A DNA stretch of 64,000 bases from ZYF759 sp046297455 (GTDB lineage: Bacteria; Pseudomonadota; Alphaproteobacteria; Rhizobiales; Rhizobiaceae): assembly GCA_046297455.1 (NCBI GenBank), contig JBKBIT010000022.1:1-64000 (forward strand), in the 5' to 3' direction. This document shows, piece after piece, positions 14,636-24,683 of this stretch. Each line of letters starts with the position of its first letter. Positions within the stretch are counted from its first letter, which is position 1. The notes beneath the pieces are model-generated. The model was not told the DNA's origin and searched no databases. It worked only from the letters and a program-made list of their open reading frames with translations. A program made the translations under genes and the position numbers.

Positions 14636-15283
14636 ATGGAGATCGGCTTGGCAGTGGCGCGGCGCGAAGAGGCAAAATCAGGGACCGAGTTCGGCCTCAG
14701 GCTCCGCCGCCTGAGGCAGGGCGCAGGCATGACATTGAAGGAGTTGGCCACCCGAGCCGATCTTGCCACATCGACGATTTCGAAGATCGAGAACGACCGG
14801 ATGTCGCCAACCTACGACGTGCTCCTCAAACTGGCAGGAGCGCTGGAGATGGACCTTTCGAAGGTACTCGAAGGTCCGGCGCCAGCCAGTGCAGCCCAAC
14901 CGATGGGGAGGCTCGACGTCACGCGCGCGGCCGAGCGGCAGCGGCTGCCCTCCGGGGTCTACGAATATCAGCCCTTTGCGACCGGACTGACCCGCAAGGT
15001 GATGGATCCGACATTCGTCACGGTGAAGGCCCGCGACATCTCGGAGTTTCCGAACCTTGTCAGCCATCCGGGCGAAGAGCTGGTGTTCGTGGTGTCAGGC
15101 GCGGTCGAGCTGCATTCCGAGTTCTATGCCCCCATCCGCCTCGAAGCCGGCGACAGCGTCTACTACGACGCGCGCATGGGACATGCCTATGTTTCGGTCG
15201 GTCCGGGTGACGCGACTATGATTAACATCTGCGCCGCTGAAGGTGCGGAACCGCTGGCCAGTCTGCTTGGAGCAAAGAAATGA
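14636..15283 (+). CDS. XRE-family regulator with C-terminal cupin domain
   Basis: A 215-residue protein. Residues ~18-75 form a Cro/C1 helix-turn-helix (LRLRRLRQGAGMTLKELA, STISKIENDRMSPTYDVLLKL). Residues ~135-205 form a cupin_2 sensor domain (HPGEELVFVVSGAVELH, LEAGDSVYYDARMGHAY). This architecture usually controls amino-acid or polyamine catabolism genes, with the cupin binding a small effector. Start 14636 was preferred over in-frame ATG 14606, which would lie in the likely operator. Its stop overlaps the amidase start (ATGA), so the two are co-translated. It probably also controls the divergent TRAP operon. Confidence 0.85.
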   Translation: MEIGLAVARREEAKSGTEFGLRLRRLRQGAGMTLKELATRADLATSTISKIENDRMSPTYDVLLKLAGALEMDLSKVLEGPAPASAAQPMGRLDVTRAAERQRLPSGVYEYQPFATGLTRKVMDPTFVTVKARDISEFPNLVSHPGEELVFVVSGAVELHSEFYAPIRLEAGDSVYYDARMGHAYVSVGPGDATMINICAAEGAEPLASLLGAKK

Positions 15284-16713
15284 TGTCACCTTCCGAGTGG
15301 GAAGCCCACGACATGACAGGTCTGGCCGCGCTCGTCCAAAAGGGCGAGATTGCGCCACGCGAACTGACGGAGACCGCGATCGCCCGCATCGAGGCGCTCA
15401 ATCCCATCGTCAATGCAGTCGTCATTCGTGCTTTCGAGGAGGCGCTTGATGAGCTTTCGCGGCGAACCGACCGGCCACCCTTCCTCGGCATGCCCTATCT
15501 CGTGAAGGATCTCTACGCGCCGGTGCGCGGCCTGCCACTGACGAATGGCAGTCGCATGTTCGAGAAGATGACGCCGGATTTCGACTCGACGTTGATCGCG
15601 AGGCTGCGAGCAGCTGGTTTCGTCTTTCCGGCCCGCACCAATTCGCCGGAATTTGGCCTCAGCGCGTCGACCGAACCATATCGATACGGACCAACACGCA
15701 ATCCGTGGAACCTGGAACACATTGCAGGCGGCTCCAGCGGCGGCGCGGGTGCTGCGGTCGCGAGCGGGATGGTTCCTGTCGCGCATGCCACCGACAGCGC
15801 CGGCTCGATCCGCATCCCGGCATCCTGCAACGGCCTTGTCGGTCTCAAGCCCACCCGCGGCCTCAATCCGTTTGGGCCGCATCGCGGCGACGCCGCGCAT
15901 GGCATCAGTCACGAAAATGCCGTGACACGCAGTGTCCGAGATACAGCCGCTCTGCTCGATATAACGGCTGGGCCCGATGCCGGGGCGCCCTATTTCTCGT
16001 TGCCTCCAGAAGGCGGCTTTGCGGCCATGTTGACGCGCGCGCCTTCTACGTTGAAGATCGGCTTCACCACCGAGACCTTTGCCGGCCGAAAAGTCGATCC
16101 TGAATGCGCCGAGGGCGTGCTGTCGACAGCGCGGCTGCTTGAGGGACTCGGCCACAGCGTCGAGGAATCGCGCCCCGAGTTCGATGTCGAGCGCATGGTC
16201 GACAATATGATGACCGTGCTGATCGGCAGCCTGACGCCGATGATCAATGCCTGGGAAAGGCAGCTGGGGCGGCCATTCGGTCCCGATGACGTCGAACCGC
16301 AGGCTCATGGCGCATTCGCCAAGGCACGCTCGACCGATCTCGATGCCTATCTGACCGCGCTTGCTGCGATGCAGCTGGAAGTCCGCAGGATGGGGCGCTT
16401 CTTCGAGACCCATGACATTCTGATCACGCCGACGCTGTCCTCTCCGCCGCCCAGGCTGGGTTGCCTGCCGACTTCAATCAGCAATGTCGACGAGTTCATG
16501 GAAAGGCTCTTTGCCCTCTGTCCATTCACCGCACCCTTCAATGCTTCCGGTCAACCGGCCGCAAGTCTGCCCCTGCACTGGACTTCGAGCGGACTTCCGA
16601 TCGGCATCCAGTTCGTTGCCGGCTACGGCCAGGATGCAAGACTGCTGCAGCTTGCCGCCCAGGTCGAGCAGGCAGCTCCCTGGTTCGCGCGGAGACCGCT
16701 GCTCGCGAGCTAG
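15280..16713 (+). CDS. Amidase signature family hydrolase
   Basis: A 477-residue cytoplasmic enzyme. The Ser-cisSer-Lys triad is visible: Lys in YLVKDLYAP (near residue 75), the cis-Ser in GGSSGGAGAAV (near 152) and the nucleophile in TDSAGSIRIPAS (near 175). Members hydrolyse amides to a carboxylic acid and ammonia. It is translationally coupled to the XRE-cupin regulator and lies opposite a TRAP importer with an ornithine cyclodeaminase-like enzyme. The locus therefore probably imports and degrades an amide or amino-acid derivative. The substrate cannot be named from sequence. Confidence 0.88.
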   Translation: MMSPSEWEAHDMTGLAALVQKGEIAPRELTETAIARIEALNPIVNAVVIRAFEEALDELSRRTDRPPFLGMPYLVKDLYAPVRGLPLTNGSRMFEKMTPDFDSTLIARLRAAGFVFPARTNSPEFGLSASTEPYRYGPTRNPWNLEHIAGGSSGGAGAAVASGMVPVAHATDSAGSIRIPASCNGLVGLKPTRGLNPFGPHRGDAAHGISHENAVTRSVRDTAALLDITAGPDAGAPYFSLPPEGGFAAMLTRAPSTLKIGFTTETFAGRKVDPECAEGVLSTARLLEGLGHSVEESRPEFDVERMVDNMMTVLIGSLTPMINAWERQLGRPFGPDDVEPQAHGAFAKARSTDLDAYLTALAAMQLEVRRMGRFFETHDILITPTLSSPPPRLGCLPTSISNVDEFMERLFALCPFTAPFNASGQPAASLPLHWTSSGLPIGIQFVAGYGQDARLLQLAAQVEQAAPWFARRPLLAS

Positions 16714-17049
16714 GCTGGCCGTCGAAGGTGCAGGTCGGCTAAGCAGAACGCTGCAGCTGGCGTTTCTCCAAATAGAGTTCACTGGTTGGTGACGGATGTG
16801 CGTCTCGGGGCCAAGCCGAACTACCTCCTTTCAGCTGAACAGCTCATACTCCGATTTGCAAACCGCCCTTGGTTTTACAATCGGCTTTCGAAGCACCCCG
16901 TCGTGCAGATTTGAAAGTCGCAACCTCGTCCTGCGGTTTCACTGAGCAATAGCAGTTTCGGGTCGTGGAAAGGCGTCCCCCAAGGCCGCGATGAGGGCGC
17001 GTTGCCGTCGTCCGGACCACCACCTTCCAATCCCTTGGGCAGACTTTTC
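16714..17049. other. Gap with no supported gene
   Basis: The 336 bp between the amidase stop and the small minus-strand frame below show no convincing coding sequence, repeat or RNA. Short frames on both strands lack ribosome sites and have mixed composition. The amidase transcript presumably ends here, but no clear terminator was seen. Confidence 0.4.
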
Positions 17050-17406
17050 CTACAGCAGTTCCGGGGCCGTCTGCTGCCTGTCCGGTTCTGGCGGAAAAAC
17101 CAAGTAAGCCGCCGTTCGGCTGACGACCTCAGCCACCTCCAGGTGCCGACCGCCAATACTGCCATCGGCGTCGATGATGGGCGGCCACCGGCGCCAAATG
17201 AAGGTGGAGTAGCGCGCCGTCCGGCACCGCAGGGCGAACGAGATCATTGTCGCTCTGTCCGTGGCGCCGCCCGATACGAACGACGAATAGAGGCCCGAGT
17301 CCGACCGCATCGTCTGCCTCAGCCACCTGCCGAGCTTCCGTGCGATCAGCCTCGTACTGATCGTGGTCAATAGGGTCGCGCCCTGGTGCTTGGAGGGAGG
17401 CCGCAT
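17050..17406 (-). CDS. Possible small hypothetical protein downstream of ftsH
   Basis: A 118-residue frame overlapping the last 40 bp of ftsH on the same strand. It begins RPPSKHQG, has a helical, basic middle (RLIARKLGRWLR) and a segment with several Trp/Phe/Arg (YSTFIWRRWPPIIDADG), and ends AYLVFPPEPDRQQ. It looks more protein-like than competing frames, but no ribosome site precedes the ATG and I know no family. It may be a real small gene, a degraded gene or chance. Confidence 0.3.
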   Translation of the reverse strand: MRPPSKHQGATLLTTISTRLIARKLGRWLRQTMRSDSGLYSSFVSGGATDRATMISFALRCRTARYSTFIWRRWPPIIDADGSIGGRHLEVAEVVSRTAAYLVFPPEPDRQQTAPELL

Positions 17407-19235
17407 CCGACAAACGTGTGGACGCCGAGCGAGTTTGTAAGCGTTTTGAGTTCGACATCGTCCAGCGTTTCCTTTTCGAGTAGTCGGCGGGCAGTGGTCT
17501 CCAGAATCGCGCGCCGTTCGGTCAAGAGCTTGACCGAACGATCGAATGCCTTCTCGACGATGCCGCGCACCTCCGCGTCGATCCTGTCGGCGGTCGCCTC
17601 GCCGTAGTCTCGCTGCTGTGGGTAGCCGGCCACCTGATTTGGATCGAGGAAGCTGCGCTGATCCTTTTCCAGTGCCACATGACCGAGCTTTTCGGACATC
17701 CCGTAACGCGTCACCATCGCACGCGCGATGCCAGTCACCTTGGTGAGGTCGTCTGCGGCGCCCGTCGACAGATGCTTGAACACGATCCATTCGGCCGCCC
17801 GGCCGCCGAGCAGCACCGTCATCTTGTTTTCCAGTTCCTCGCGCGTCATCAAGAAGCGGTCTTCCGTTGGTCGCTGGATGGTGTAGCCGAGCGCGCCAAC
17901 TCCGCGCGGGATGATCGAGACTTTGTGTATGATGTCGGACCCAGGCAGTGACATGGCGACCAGAGCATGACCCATCTCGTGATAGGCAACCACCTCGCGC
18001 TCCTTGGGATTGAGCAGGCGGTTGCGCTTTTCAAGCCCTGCCACGATGCGTTCGATGGCGTTGTTGAAATCCTCCATCGTGACGCTGTCGCCCCGGCGTC
18101 GCGTCGCCAGCAGCGTGGCCTCGTTGACGAGGTTGGCCAGATCCGCGCCGGTGAAACCGGGCGTAAGTGCGGCGACCTTTTCGGCATCCACATCGACGCC
18201 GAGCCTGGCTTTTTTCATGTGCACCTGGAGGATCTGGATGCGGCCATGCTTGTCAGGCCTATCGACCAAGACCTGCCGGTCGAAGCGTCCGGCGCGCAGC
18301 AGCGCGGGGTCGAGGATCTCGGGCCGGTTGGTGGCGGCCAGCAGCACCACGCCCGTGGACGGATCGAAACCGTCCAGCTCGGACAGCAGTTGGTTCAGCG
18401 TCTGCTCTTTTTCATCATTGCCGCCCATGACGGGTCCGATGCCGCGAGCGCGGCCTAGCGCATCGAGTTCGTCGATGAAGATCATGGCCGGAGCACGTGC
18501 TCGAGCCTGTTCGAAGAGGTCGCGCACGCGCGCGGCACCTACGCCAACGAACATTTCGACGAACTCCGAACCGGAGATCGAGAAGAACGGGACCTTGGCC
18601 TCACCGGCAACCGCTCTTGCAATCAGCGTCTTGCCGGTTCCGGGCGGCCCAACCAGGAGTACGCCCTTCGGCATGCGGCCGCCGAGCCGGCCATAGTCCT
18701 CGGGGTTCTTCAGAAACTCGATGATCTCCTGCAGTTCTTCCTTTGCTTCGTCCACACCGGCGACATCGTCGAAGGTGACCTTGATGTCGGTCTCGACGTA
18801 GATCTTGGCCTTACTCTTGCCAATCTGCATGAGGCCGCCACCTGCGCCCGCACCCATTCGTCGTAGCACGAAAACCCACACACCGATGAAGATCGCCAGT
18901 GGAAACAGCCAGGAGAGAAGGTCTCGAAGGAAGGTGTTCTCGATCTCGCCCGTGACAACGACATTGTATTGCCTGAGCTCTTCGGCGAAGGCCGGCTCGA
19001 CGCGCGTGGTGATGAAGCGGGTTTGCCCACTCTCCTGCGGGCGCGAAAACGTACCCTGGAGGAAGCGGTCGGAGACCTGCACCTCCGCGATCCTGCCAGC
19101 CTGGAGATGGCTTTCGAACTCGCTGTAGGAGATTTGCGCCACCTGCTGTGTGGTGGTGAAAACATACTGAAAGATCATCAGAACGAGAAATGCCGCGATC
19201 CAGTACCAGATGTTGAACTGCGTCTTTCCGTTCAT
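17367..19235 (-). CDS. ftsH: ATP-dependent zinc metalloprotease FtsH
   Basis: A 622-residue membrane-anchored AAA protease. TM1 is at ~8-26, a periplasmic segment at ~30-100 and TM2 at ~105-125. The AAA domain has Walker A GPPGTGKT (196-203) and Walker B MIFIDE (251-256), with the SRH region around TNRPEILDPALLRAGRFDRQ. The zinc site HEMGH is at 419-423. FtsH degrades misfolded membrane proteins and selected regulators. The C-terminus is a little odd after the usual end (HTFVGCGLPPSTRARPY), perhaps a changed tail. It lies inside a catabolic island, divergent from the arginine deiminase operon, so it is probably an accessory copy beside a chromosomal ftsH. Confidence 0.93.
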   Translation of the reverse strand: MNGKTQFNIWYWIAAFLVLMIFQYVFTTTQQVAQISYSEFESHLQAGRIAEVQVSDRFLQGTFSRPQESGQTRFITTRVEPAFAEELRQYNVVVTGEIENTFLRDLLSWLFPLAIFIGVWVFVLRRMGAGAGGGLMQIGKSKAKIYVETDIKVTFDDVAGVDEAKEELQEIIEFLKNPEDYGRLGGRMPKGVLLVGPPGTGKTLIARAVAGEAKVPFFSISGSEFVEMFVGVGAARVRDLFEQARARAPAMIFIDELDALGRARGIGPVMGGNDEKEQTLNQLLSELDGFDPSTGVVLLAATNRPEILDPALLRAGRFDRQVLVDRPDKHGRIQILQVHMKKARLGVDVDAEKVAALTPGFTGADLANLVNEATLLATRRRGDSVTMEDFNNAIERIVAGLEKRNRLLNPKEREVVAYHEMGHALVAMSLPGSDIIHKVSIIPRGVGALGYTIQRPTEDRFLMTREELENKMTVLLGGRAAEWIVFKHLSTGAADDLTKVTGIARAMVTRYGMSEKLGHVALEKDQRSFLDPNQVAGYPQQRDYGEATADRIDAEVRGIVEKAFDRSVKLLTERRAILETTARRLLEKETLDDVELKTLTNSLGVHTFVGCGLPPSTRARPY

Positions 19236-19298
19236 ATCCGCAAACCCCGAGGCGCCTGTGTACGCACGAATTCCTACGCGGCGCGGTCATGAAGCGAC

Positions 19299-19312
19299 TT
19301 GCTCTGAATCAA
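19299..19312. promoter_or_regulatory. FNR/ANR-type box upstream of the arginine deiminase operon
   Basis: TTGCTCTGAATCAA matches the FNR-family consensus TTGAT-N4-ATCAA at nine of ten defined positions. It lies 88 bp before the arcD-like start and 64 bp before the ftsH start. In many bacteria oxygen-limitation regulators of this family (ANR, FnrL) activate arc genes; that this site does so is inference. Confidence 0.55.
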
Positions 19313-19399
19313 TTCGGCATCACTCAAATACCTCTATCAAGGAGAATGAGGGGCCTCGCTTCCCAGCGGCTCTTGAGCGACATGCAAGGGAGAGACGCC

Positions 19400-20833
19400 A
19401 TGAGCGACACTTCAGAAGCAGTCAAACGCCGCAGTTTTCGCTTTCCAACGGCGTTTACCATCCTGTTCGGTCTTATTGTCTTTGTCGCGGTGCTCACGTG
19501 GATCATCCCCGCCGGGCAGTACGAGCGCGTTTCCAATCCCGAACTGGGCCGAGACGTTCCGGTGGCAGGCACGTATGCCGAGACCGACTCCAATCCACAG
19601 GGGATCTTCGACGTCATAATGGCACCCATCGCCGGATTGTACGATCCCGCCACCAATCAGGCCAATGCGATCGACGTGGCGCTGTTCGTACTTATCATTG
19701 GCGGCTTCATCGGCGTCGTGGCCTCGACCGGTGCCATTAATGCAGGCATCGGCAGAGCCATGACAAGGATGCGTGGTCGTGAGAAATGGATGATCCCAGC
19801 CCTTATGGGACTCTTTGCCTTTGGCGGCACCACTTACGGCATGGCTGAGGAAACGCTTGCATTTTATATGCTCCTCATTCCCGTGATGATTGCGGCGCGC
19901 TACGATGCGCTCACGGCAGTCGCGATCATCCTGCTTGGAGCCGGCGTCGGCGTGCTGGGTTCGACGGTCAACGCCTTTGCGACCGTGATCGCATCGGACG
20001 CGGCCGGCGTTCCTTTTACGCAAGGCATCGTGTTGCGTCTTGTCATTCTGGGCCTGTGTTGGCTTGCCTGCGTGATTTACGTCATGCGTTATGCTGAACG
20101 CGTTCGGCTCGATCCCACACAATCGCTGGTCTATGACCGCAAGGCAGCAAACGAGGCGCATTTCCTCTCCGCCGATCAGGATCAGCAGGTCGAATTCACC
20201 TCCCTGCACAAGATCGTTCTCATCATCTTCGCACTCACCTTCGGCGTTATGGTGTGGGGCGTGCTCATGGGCGGCTGGTGGATGGGAGAGATGTCGGGCC
20301 TGTTCCTCGCTTCAGCCATTCTTGTCGGCCTCGTCGCCTGGCAGGGGGAAGCGAAATTCGTCGATGCATTCGTTGGCGGCGCTCGCGACCTTCTCGGCGT
20401 GGCGCTGATTATCGGGCTGGCGCGCGGCATCGTGGTGATCATGGATGCCGGAATGATCACCGACACCATTCTGCACTGGGCGGAACGCTCCGTCGCCGGC
20501 CTCGGCGAGATCGCCTTCATCAACGTCATGTACTGGATCCAGGTGATGATGTCCTTCTTCGTTCCGTCCTCGTCGGGTCTGGCCGTTCTTTCAATGCCGA
20601 TCATGGCCCCTGTCGCTGATTTCGCCGGGGTCGGACGCGACTTGGTTGTCACCGCCTACCAATCGGCAAACGGTCTCGTGAATCTGATCAACCCGACTTT
20701 CGCCGTGGTGATGGGTGCGCTGGCCATTGGACGGGTTCCCTACGAGCGGTGGCTACGGTTCATGTGGCCGCTTCTGCTCATTCTCACCGCGATCATCATG
20801 GCCAGCCTGAGCATCGCGACCCTGATTTCTTGA
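19400..20833 (+). CDS. YfcC/DcuC-type permease, probable arginine-ornithine exchanger
   Basis: A 477-residue membrane protein with about 12 hydrophobic helices, starting at an ATG after GGGAGAG. Family features include LTWIIPAGQYER near the N-terminus, ATNQANAIDVALFVLIIGGFIG, FGGTTYGMAEETLAFY and FFVPSSSGLAVLSMPIM. This is the C4-dicarboxylate anaerobic carrier / YfcC family. It is first in the cluster, 10 bp before arcA, so it probably serves as the arginine-ornithine antiporter normally provided by ArcD. The substrate is inferred from context. Confidence 0.82.
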   Translation: MSDTSEAVKRRSFRFPTAFTILFGLIVFVAVLTWIIPAGQYERVSNPELGRDVPVAGTYAETDSNPQGIFDVIMAPIAGLYDPATNQANAIDVALFVLIIGGFIGVVASTGAINAGIGRAMTRMRGREKWMIPALMGLFAFGGTTYGMAEETLAFYMLLIPVMIAARYDALTAVAIILLGAGVGVLGSTVNAFATVIASDAAGVPFTQGIVLRLVILGLCWLACVIYVMRYAERVRLDPTQSLVYDRKAANEAHFLSADQDQQVEFTSLHKIVLIIFALTFGVMVWGVLMGGWWMGEMSGLFLASAILVGLVAWQGEAKFVDAFVGGARDLLGVALIIGLARGIVVIMDAGMITDTILHWAERSVAGLGEIAFINVMYWIQVMMSFFVPSSSGLAVLSMPIMAPVADFAGVGRDLVVTAYQSANGLVNLINPTFAVVMGALAIGRVPYERWLRFMWPLLLILTAIIMASLSIATLIS

Positions 20834-20843
20834 GGAGGACGAC

Positions 20844-22070
20844 ATGACAATGACCTATGGCGTCCACTCCGAGGTGGGTAAGCTTCGCCGAGTGCTGGTC
20901 GACAGGCCCGGCGCAGCGCTTGCAAGGCTCACACCATCGAACTGCCACGAACTGCTGTTTGACGACGTGATTTGGGTCAAGCAGGCTCGCGTCGAGCACA
21001 TGACCTTTGTCGATGCGATGCGATTTCGTGGGGCGGAGGTCGTCTTCCTGCGCGAGATGCTGGCCGAGACCATAAAGGATGTCGAAGCCCGCCGGTGGCT
21101 CCTGGAACGAAGGGTCAACGACAACACGGTTGGTGTCGGCATTGCCCAGGATCTCAGAGCCATGCTGATGGAGGTCGACGCCGATGCGCTCTCGGCCATC
21201 CTTATGGGGGGAATGAGCAAGGCGGAACTGCCAATCAAGGAAAGGGGAGTTGTCGCGCCGGTACTCAGACCGGAGGATTTCATCCTGCCGCCGCTGCCCA
21301 ATCATCTCTTCACCCGTGACACAACCTGCTGGATCTATGGCGGGGTGACACTGAATCCGATGCGCTGGAACGCCCGCAAGCTGGAGACGGTCAACATCGC
21401 TGCCGTCTACAAATTCCATCCCGATTTCAAGGACGCCGGCTTCCCGATCTGGTGGGGAGATCCAGACACGGATTTTGGTCTGGCGACCTTGGAGGGGGGC
21501 GATGTCATGCCAATCGGTAACGGCATCGTACTGGTCGGCATGGGCGAGCGCACCACGCCGCACGCCATTGGCCAGTTGGCGCGGTCTCTATTCGCTCAAG
21601 GAGCTGCGGAGCGCGTGATCGCCTGCAAGCTTCCAACCGAACGCGCCAGCATGCATCTCGACACCGTCTTCACATTCTGCGACCGCGATATCGTCACGAT
21701 TTTCGCAACCGTCGTCGACTCGATCAAAACCTACTCCTTGCGCCCCGGCGGGAAGGAGCAGGAGATCGATGTCCGCGAGGAAGATAGGTCATTGCCGGAA
21801 GTGGCGGCCGAAGCTCTCGGGCTCAAAGAACTGCGCATCGTCCAGACCGGAGGTGACGCCTATATCGCGGAGCGTGAGCAGTGGGATGACGGCAACAATG
21901 TCATCGCTCTCGAGCCCGGCGTGGTCGTAGCCTACGACCGCAACACCTACACCAACACCCAACTCCGCAAGGCCGGCGTCGAAGTGATCACCATTCCGGG
22001 CGCTGAGCTCGGGCGCGGGCGCGGCGGTGGCCACTGCATGACCTGCCCGCTGATCCGTGACCCGGTCTGA
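20844..22070 (+). CDS. arcA: Arginine deiminase
   Basis: A 408-residue cytoplasmic enzyme that converts arginine to citrulline and ammonia. Family motifs include the N-terminal SEVGKLRRVLV, the NHLFTRD region, TLEGGD, HLDTVF with a catalytic His, and the C-terminal catalytic Cys in GGGHCMTCP. The length is normal. It starts 10 bp after the permease gene behind GGAGGACG and is followed by arcB after 15 bp. The full set ADI-OTC-carbamate kinase gives one ATP per arginine, usually under oxygen limitation or acid stress. Confidence 0.96.
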   Translation: MTMTYGVHSEVGKLRRVLVDRPGAALARLTPSNCHELLFDDVIWVKQARVEHMTFVDAMRFRGAEVVFLREMLAETIKDVEARRWLLERRVNDNTVGVGIAQDLRAMLMEVDADALSAILMGGMSKAELPIKERGVVAPVLRPEDFILPPLPNHLFTRDTTCWIYGGVTLNPMRWNARKLETVNIAAVYKFHPDFKDAGFPIWWGDPDTDFGLATLEGGDVMPIGNGIVLVGMGERTTPHAIGQLARSLFAQGAAERVIACKLPTERASMHLDTVFTFCDRDIVTIFATVVDSIKTYSLRPGGKEQEIDVREEDRSLPEVAAEALGLKELRIVQTGGDAYIAEREQWDDGNNVIALEPGVVVAYDRNTYTNTQLRKAGVEVITIPGAELGRGRGGGHCMTCPLIRDPV

Positions 22071-22085
22071 CGAAGGAGGACACCG

Positions 22086-23087
<1,002 letters not shown>

Positions 23088-23088
23088 G

Positions 23089-23997
23089 ATGCGCGTCGTC
23101 GTGGCACTTGGCGGAAACGCCCTCTTGAAGCGGGGCGAATCGATGACCGCCGAGGTGCAGCGTGCCAATGTACGAACCGCAGCCATCGCGCTAGCCGACC
23201 TTGCGCGCGATCACGACATTGTCGTTGCGCACGGAAACGGGCCGCAGGTCGGCTTGTTGGCACTTCAGGCTGCAGCTTACAAGGAGGTGTCGCCTTATCC
23301 GTTGGACATTCTCGGAGCCGAGAGTGTCGGGATGATCGGCTATCTCGTCGAGCAGGAATTGGCCAACGCGCTTCCCCAAGGCGCGCGATTGGCCACGCTG
23401 CTTACCCAGATCGAGGTCGACCGCGACGACCCCGCTTTCGATCTTCCGGAAAAGCCGATTGGCCCGGTCTATGAGGCAGCCGAGGCCGCAAAGGCCAAGC
23501 AGGCGCATTGCTGGCCAATGGTTGAAGAGGCCGTCGGCAAATGGCGCCGAGTGGTGCCCTCGCCGCTACCCAAGCGCATCACTCAGCTCGAAGCCATCCG
23601 TCTGCTGATCGATGCGGGCGTGATCACAATCTGCGCAGGCGGTGGCGGCATTCCGGTGTTGCGCACGCCGGAGGGATATCTGGAGGGAGTCGAGGCCGTG
23701 ATCGACAAGGATCGCGCTGCTGGGCTGCTCGCCGAACAGATCGACGCCGACGCCTTCCTCATGCTGACTGATGTCGAGGCGGTGTATGAAGGCTGGGGAA
23801 CTGACAGGCAAAAACCGATCCGAAAGGCACGTCCGGAAGACCTCGCCGAAATCTCTTTTGCGGCCGGATCGATGGGACCTAAGGTCGAGGCCGCCTGCGC
23901 CTTTGCGGAGAAGCTGGGAGGAATGGCCGGCATTGGCAAACTGGAGGATGCCCGCGCCATCCTGGAAGGCAGGGCCGGCACGGTCATTCGCCGGTGA
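23089..23997 (+). CDS. arcC: Carbamate kinase
   Basis: A 302-residue enzyme of the amino-acid kinase fold that transfers phosphate from carbamoyl phosphate to ADP. It begins MRVVVALGGNALLKRGE, followed by AHGNGPQVGLLALQ, RRVVPSPLPKRI, ICAGGGGIPV, VEAVIDKDRAAGLLA and GSMGPKVEAA, all family hallmarks. The ATG follows the arcB stop by one base, so it is tightly coupled. It is the last gene of the operon. Confidence 0.95.
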   Translation: MRVVVALGGNALLKRGESMTAEVQRANVRTAAIALADLARDHDIVVAHGNGPQVGLLALQAAAYKEVSPYPLDILGAESVGMIGYLVEQELANALPQGARLATLLTQIEVDRDDPAFDLPEKPIGPVYEAAEAAKAKQAHCWPMVEEAVGKWRRVVPSPLPKRITQLEAIRLLIDAGVITICAGGGGIPVLRTPEGYLEGVEAVIDKDRAAGLLAEQIDADAFLMLTDVEAVYEGWGTDRQKPIRKARPEDLAEISFAAGSMGPKVEAACAFAEKLGGMAGIGKLEDARAILEGRAGTVIRR

Positions 23998-24550
23998 AGG
24001 CTATCCGCAAGAGCCTCTGGCTGAGGTTCTTTTCCTTCAAAGTGGCGCGAATGAGGGGCCCTTGCAGGCCAGGCTGCGGCCCATCTGAAAATTCATTATC
24101 TTCGTTCATCCAAGCGCAGGGGCCTCAGCCAACGCACGAATTGCTGTAATCGTAAATCAGACTCCTGAATGCCGTCGGACGGCAATCCGCGCCGAAGCTG
24201 GAAATGACACCAAGATTCCTCTGAAGGCTTCTTGGCGTTCGTGGTGGATTGGGCGCCGAAGTATCTGGGCTATGCCGCGCCCTGTCACCCCGTCGCCAGA
24301 TCGAAACGGGGTTGCCATCGCTCTACCATTCAGCCGTGTTGAGCGCTTGCGGTCTGCCGCGACTTTGCGCATCTGGGAGTGGCATTCTGCCGTACGCTGA
24401 GCTCTGGAAGGGCTCGTACGCATTGGCGCGGGCCGGGAAGTCGCGGTATCCATCAATGTCTAAGAGGCGTGTATCGGTAGGTTCACTCTTTGCCCCCGCC
24501 CATCCAGCTCTTGCTGCTTAACCCGATGATCAGTCCCGCCGCAATCAGCA
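23998..24550. other. Gap downstream of arcC, likely decayed DNA
   Basis: No convincing gene is visible. Short frames on both strands lack ribosome sites. The stretch ends at an IS3-type transposase fragment, so it may be worn mobile-element or flanking sequence. No clear terminator was seen after arcC. Confidence 0.4.
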
Positions 24551-24680
24551 TCATGAGAGGTAAGATCGCCGTTGCAGCCGGGCATTGAAGCTCTCGATGT
24601 AGCCGTTCTCCCATAGGCTGCGAAGATGGATGGCCCCACCGTCTGGGCGCCGCTCCACCAAGGACGTCCCTTTGCCGCGA
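24551..24680 (-). pseudogene. IS3-family transposase fragment
   Basis: On the minus strand the frame reads GGAIHLRSLWENGYIESFNARLQ, matching the WENGYIESFNARLRDE region of the IS3-type integrase-fold transposase just before its catalytic Glu. Only about 40 residues remain and no inverted-repeat ends are visible. It abuts the 3' end of the formylglutamate amidohydrolase-like gene, so an insertion sequence once sat here. Confidence 0.6.
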
Positions 24681-24683
24681 TAG

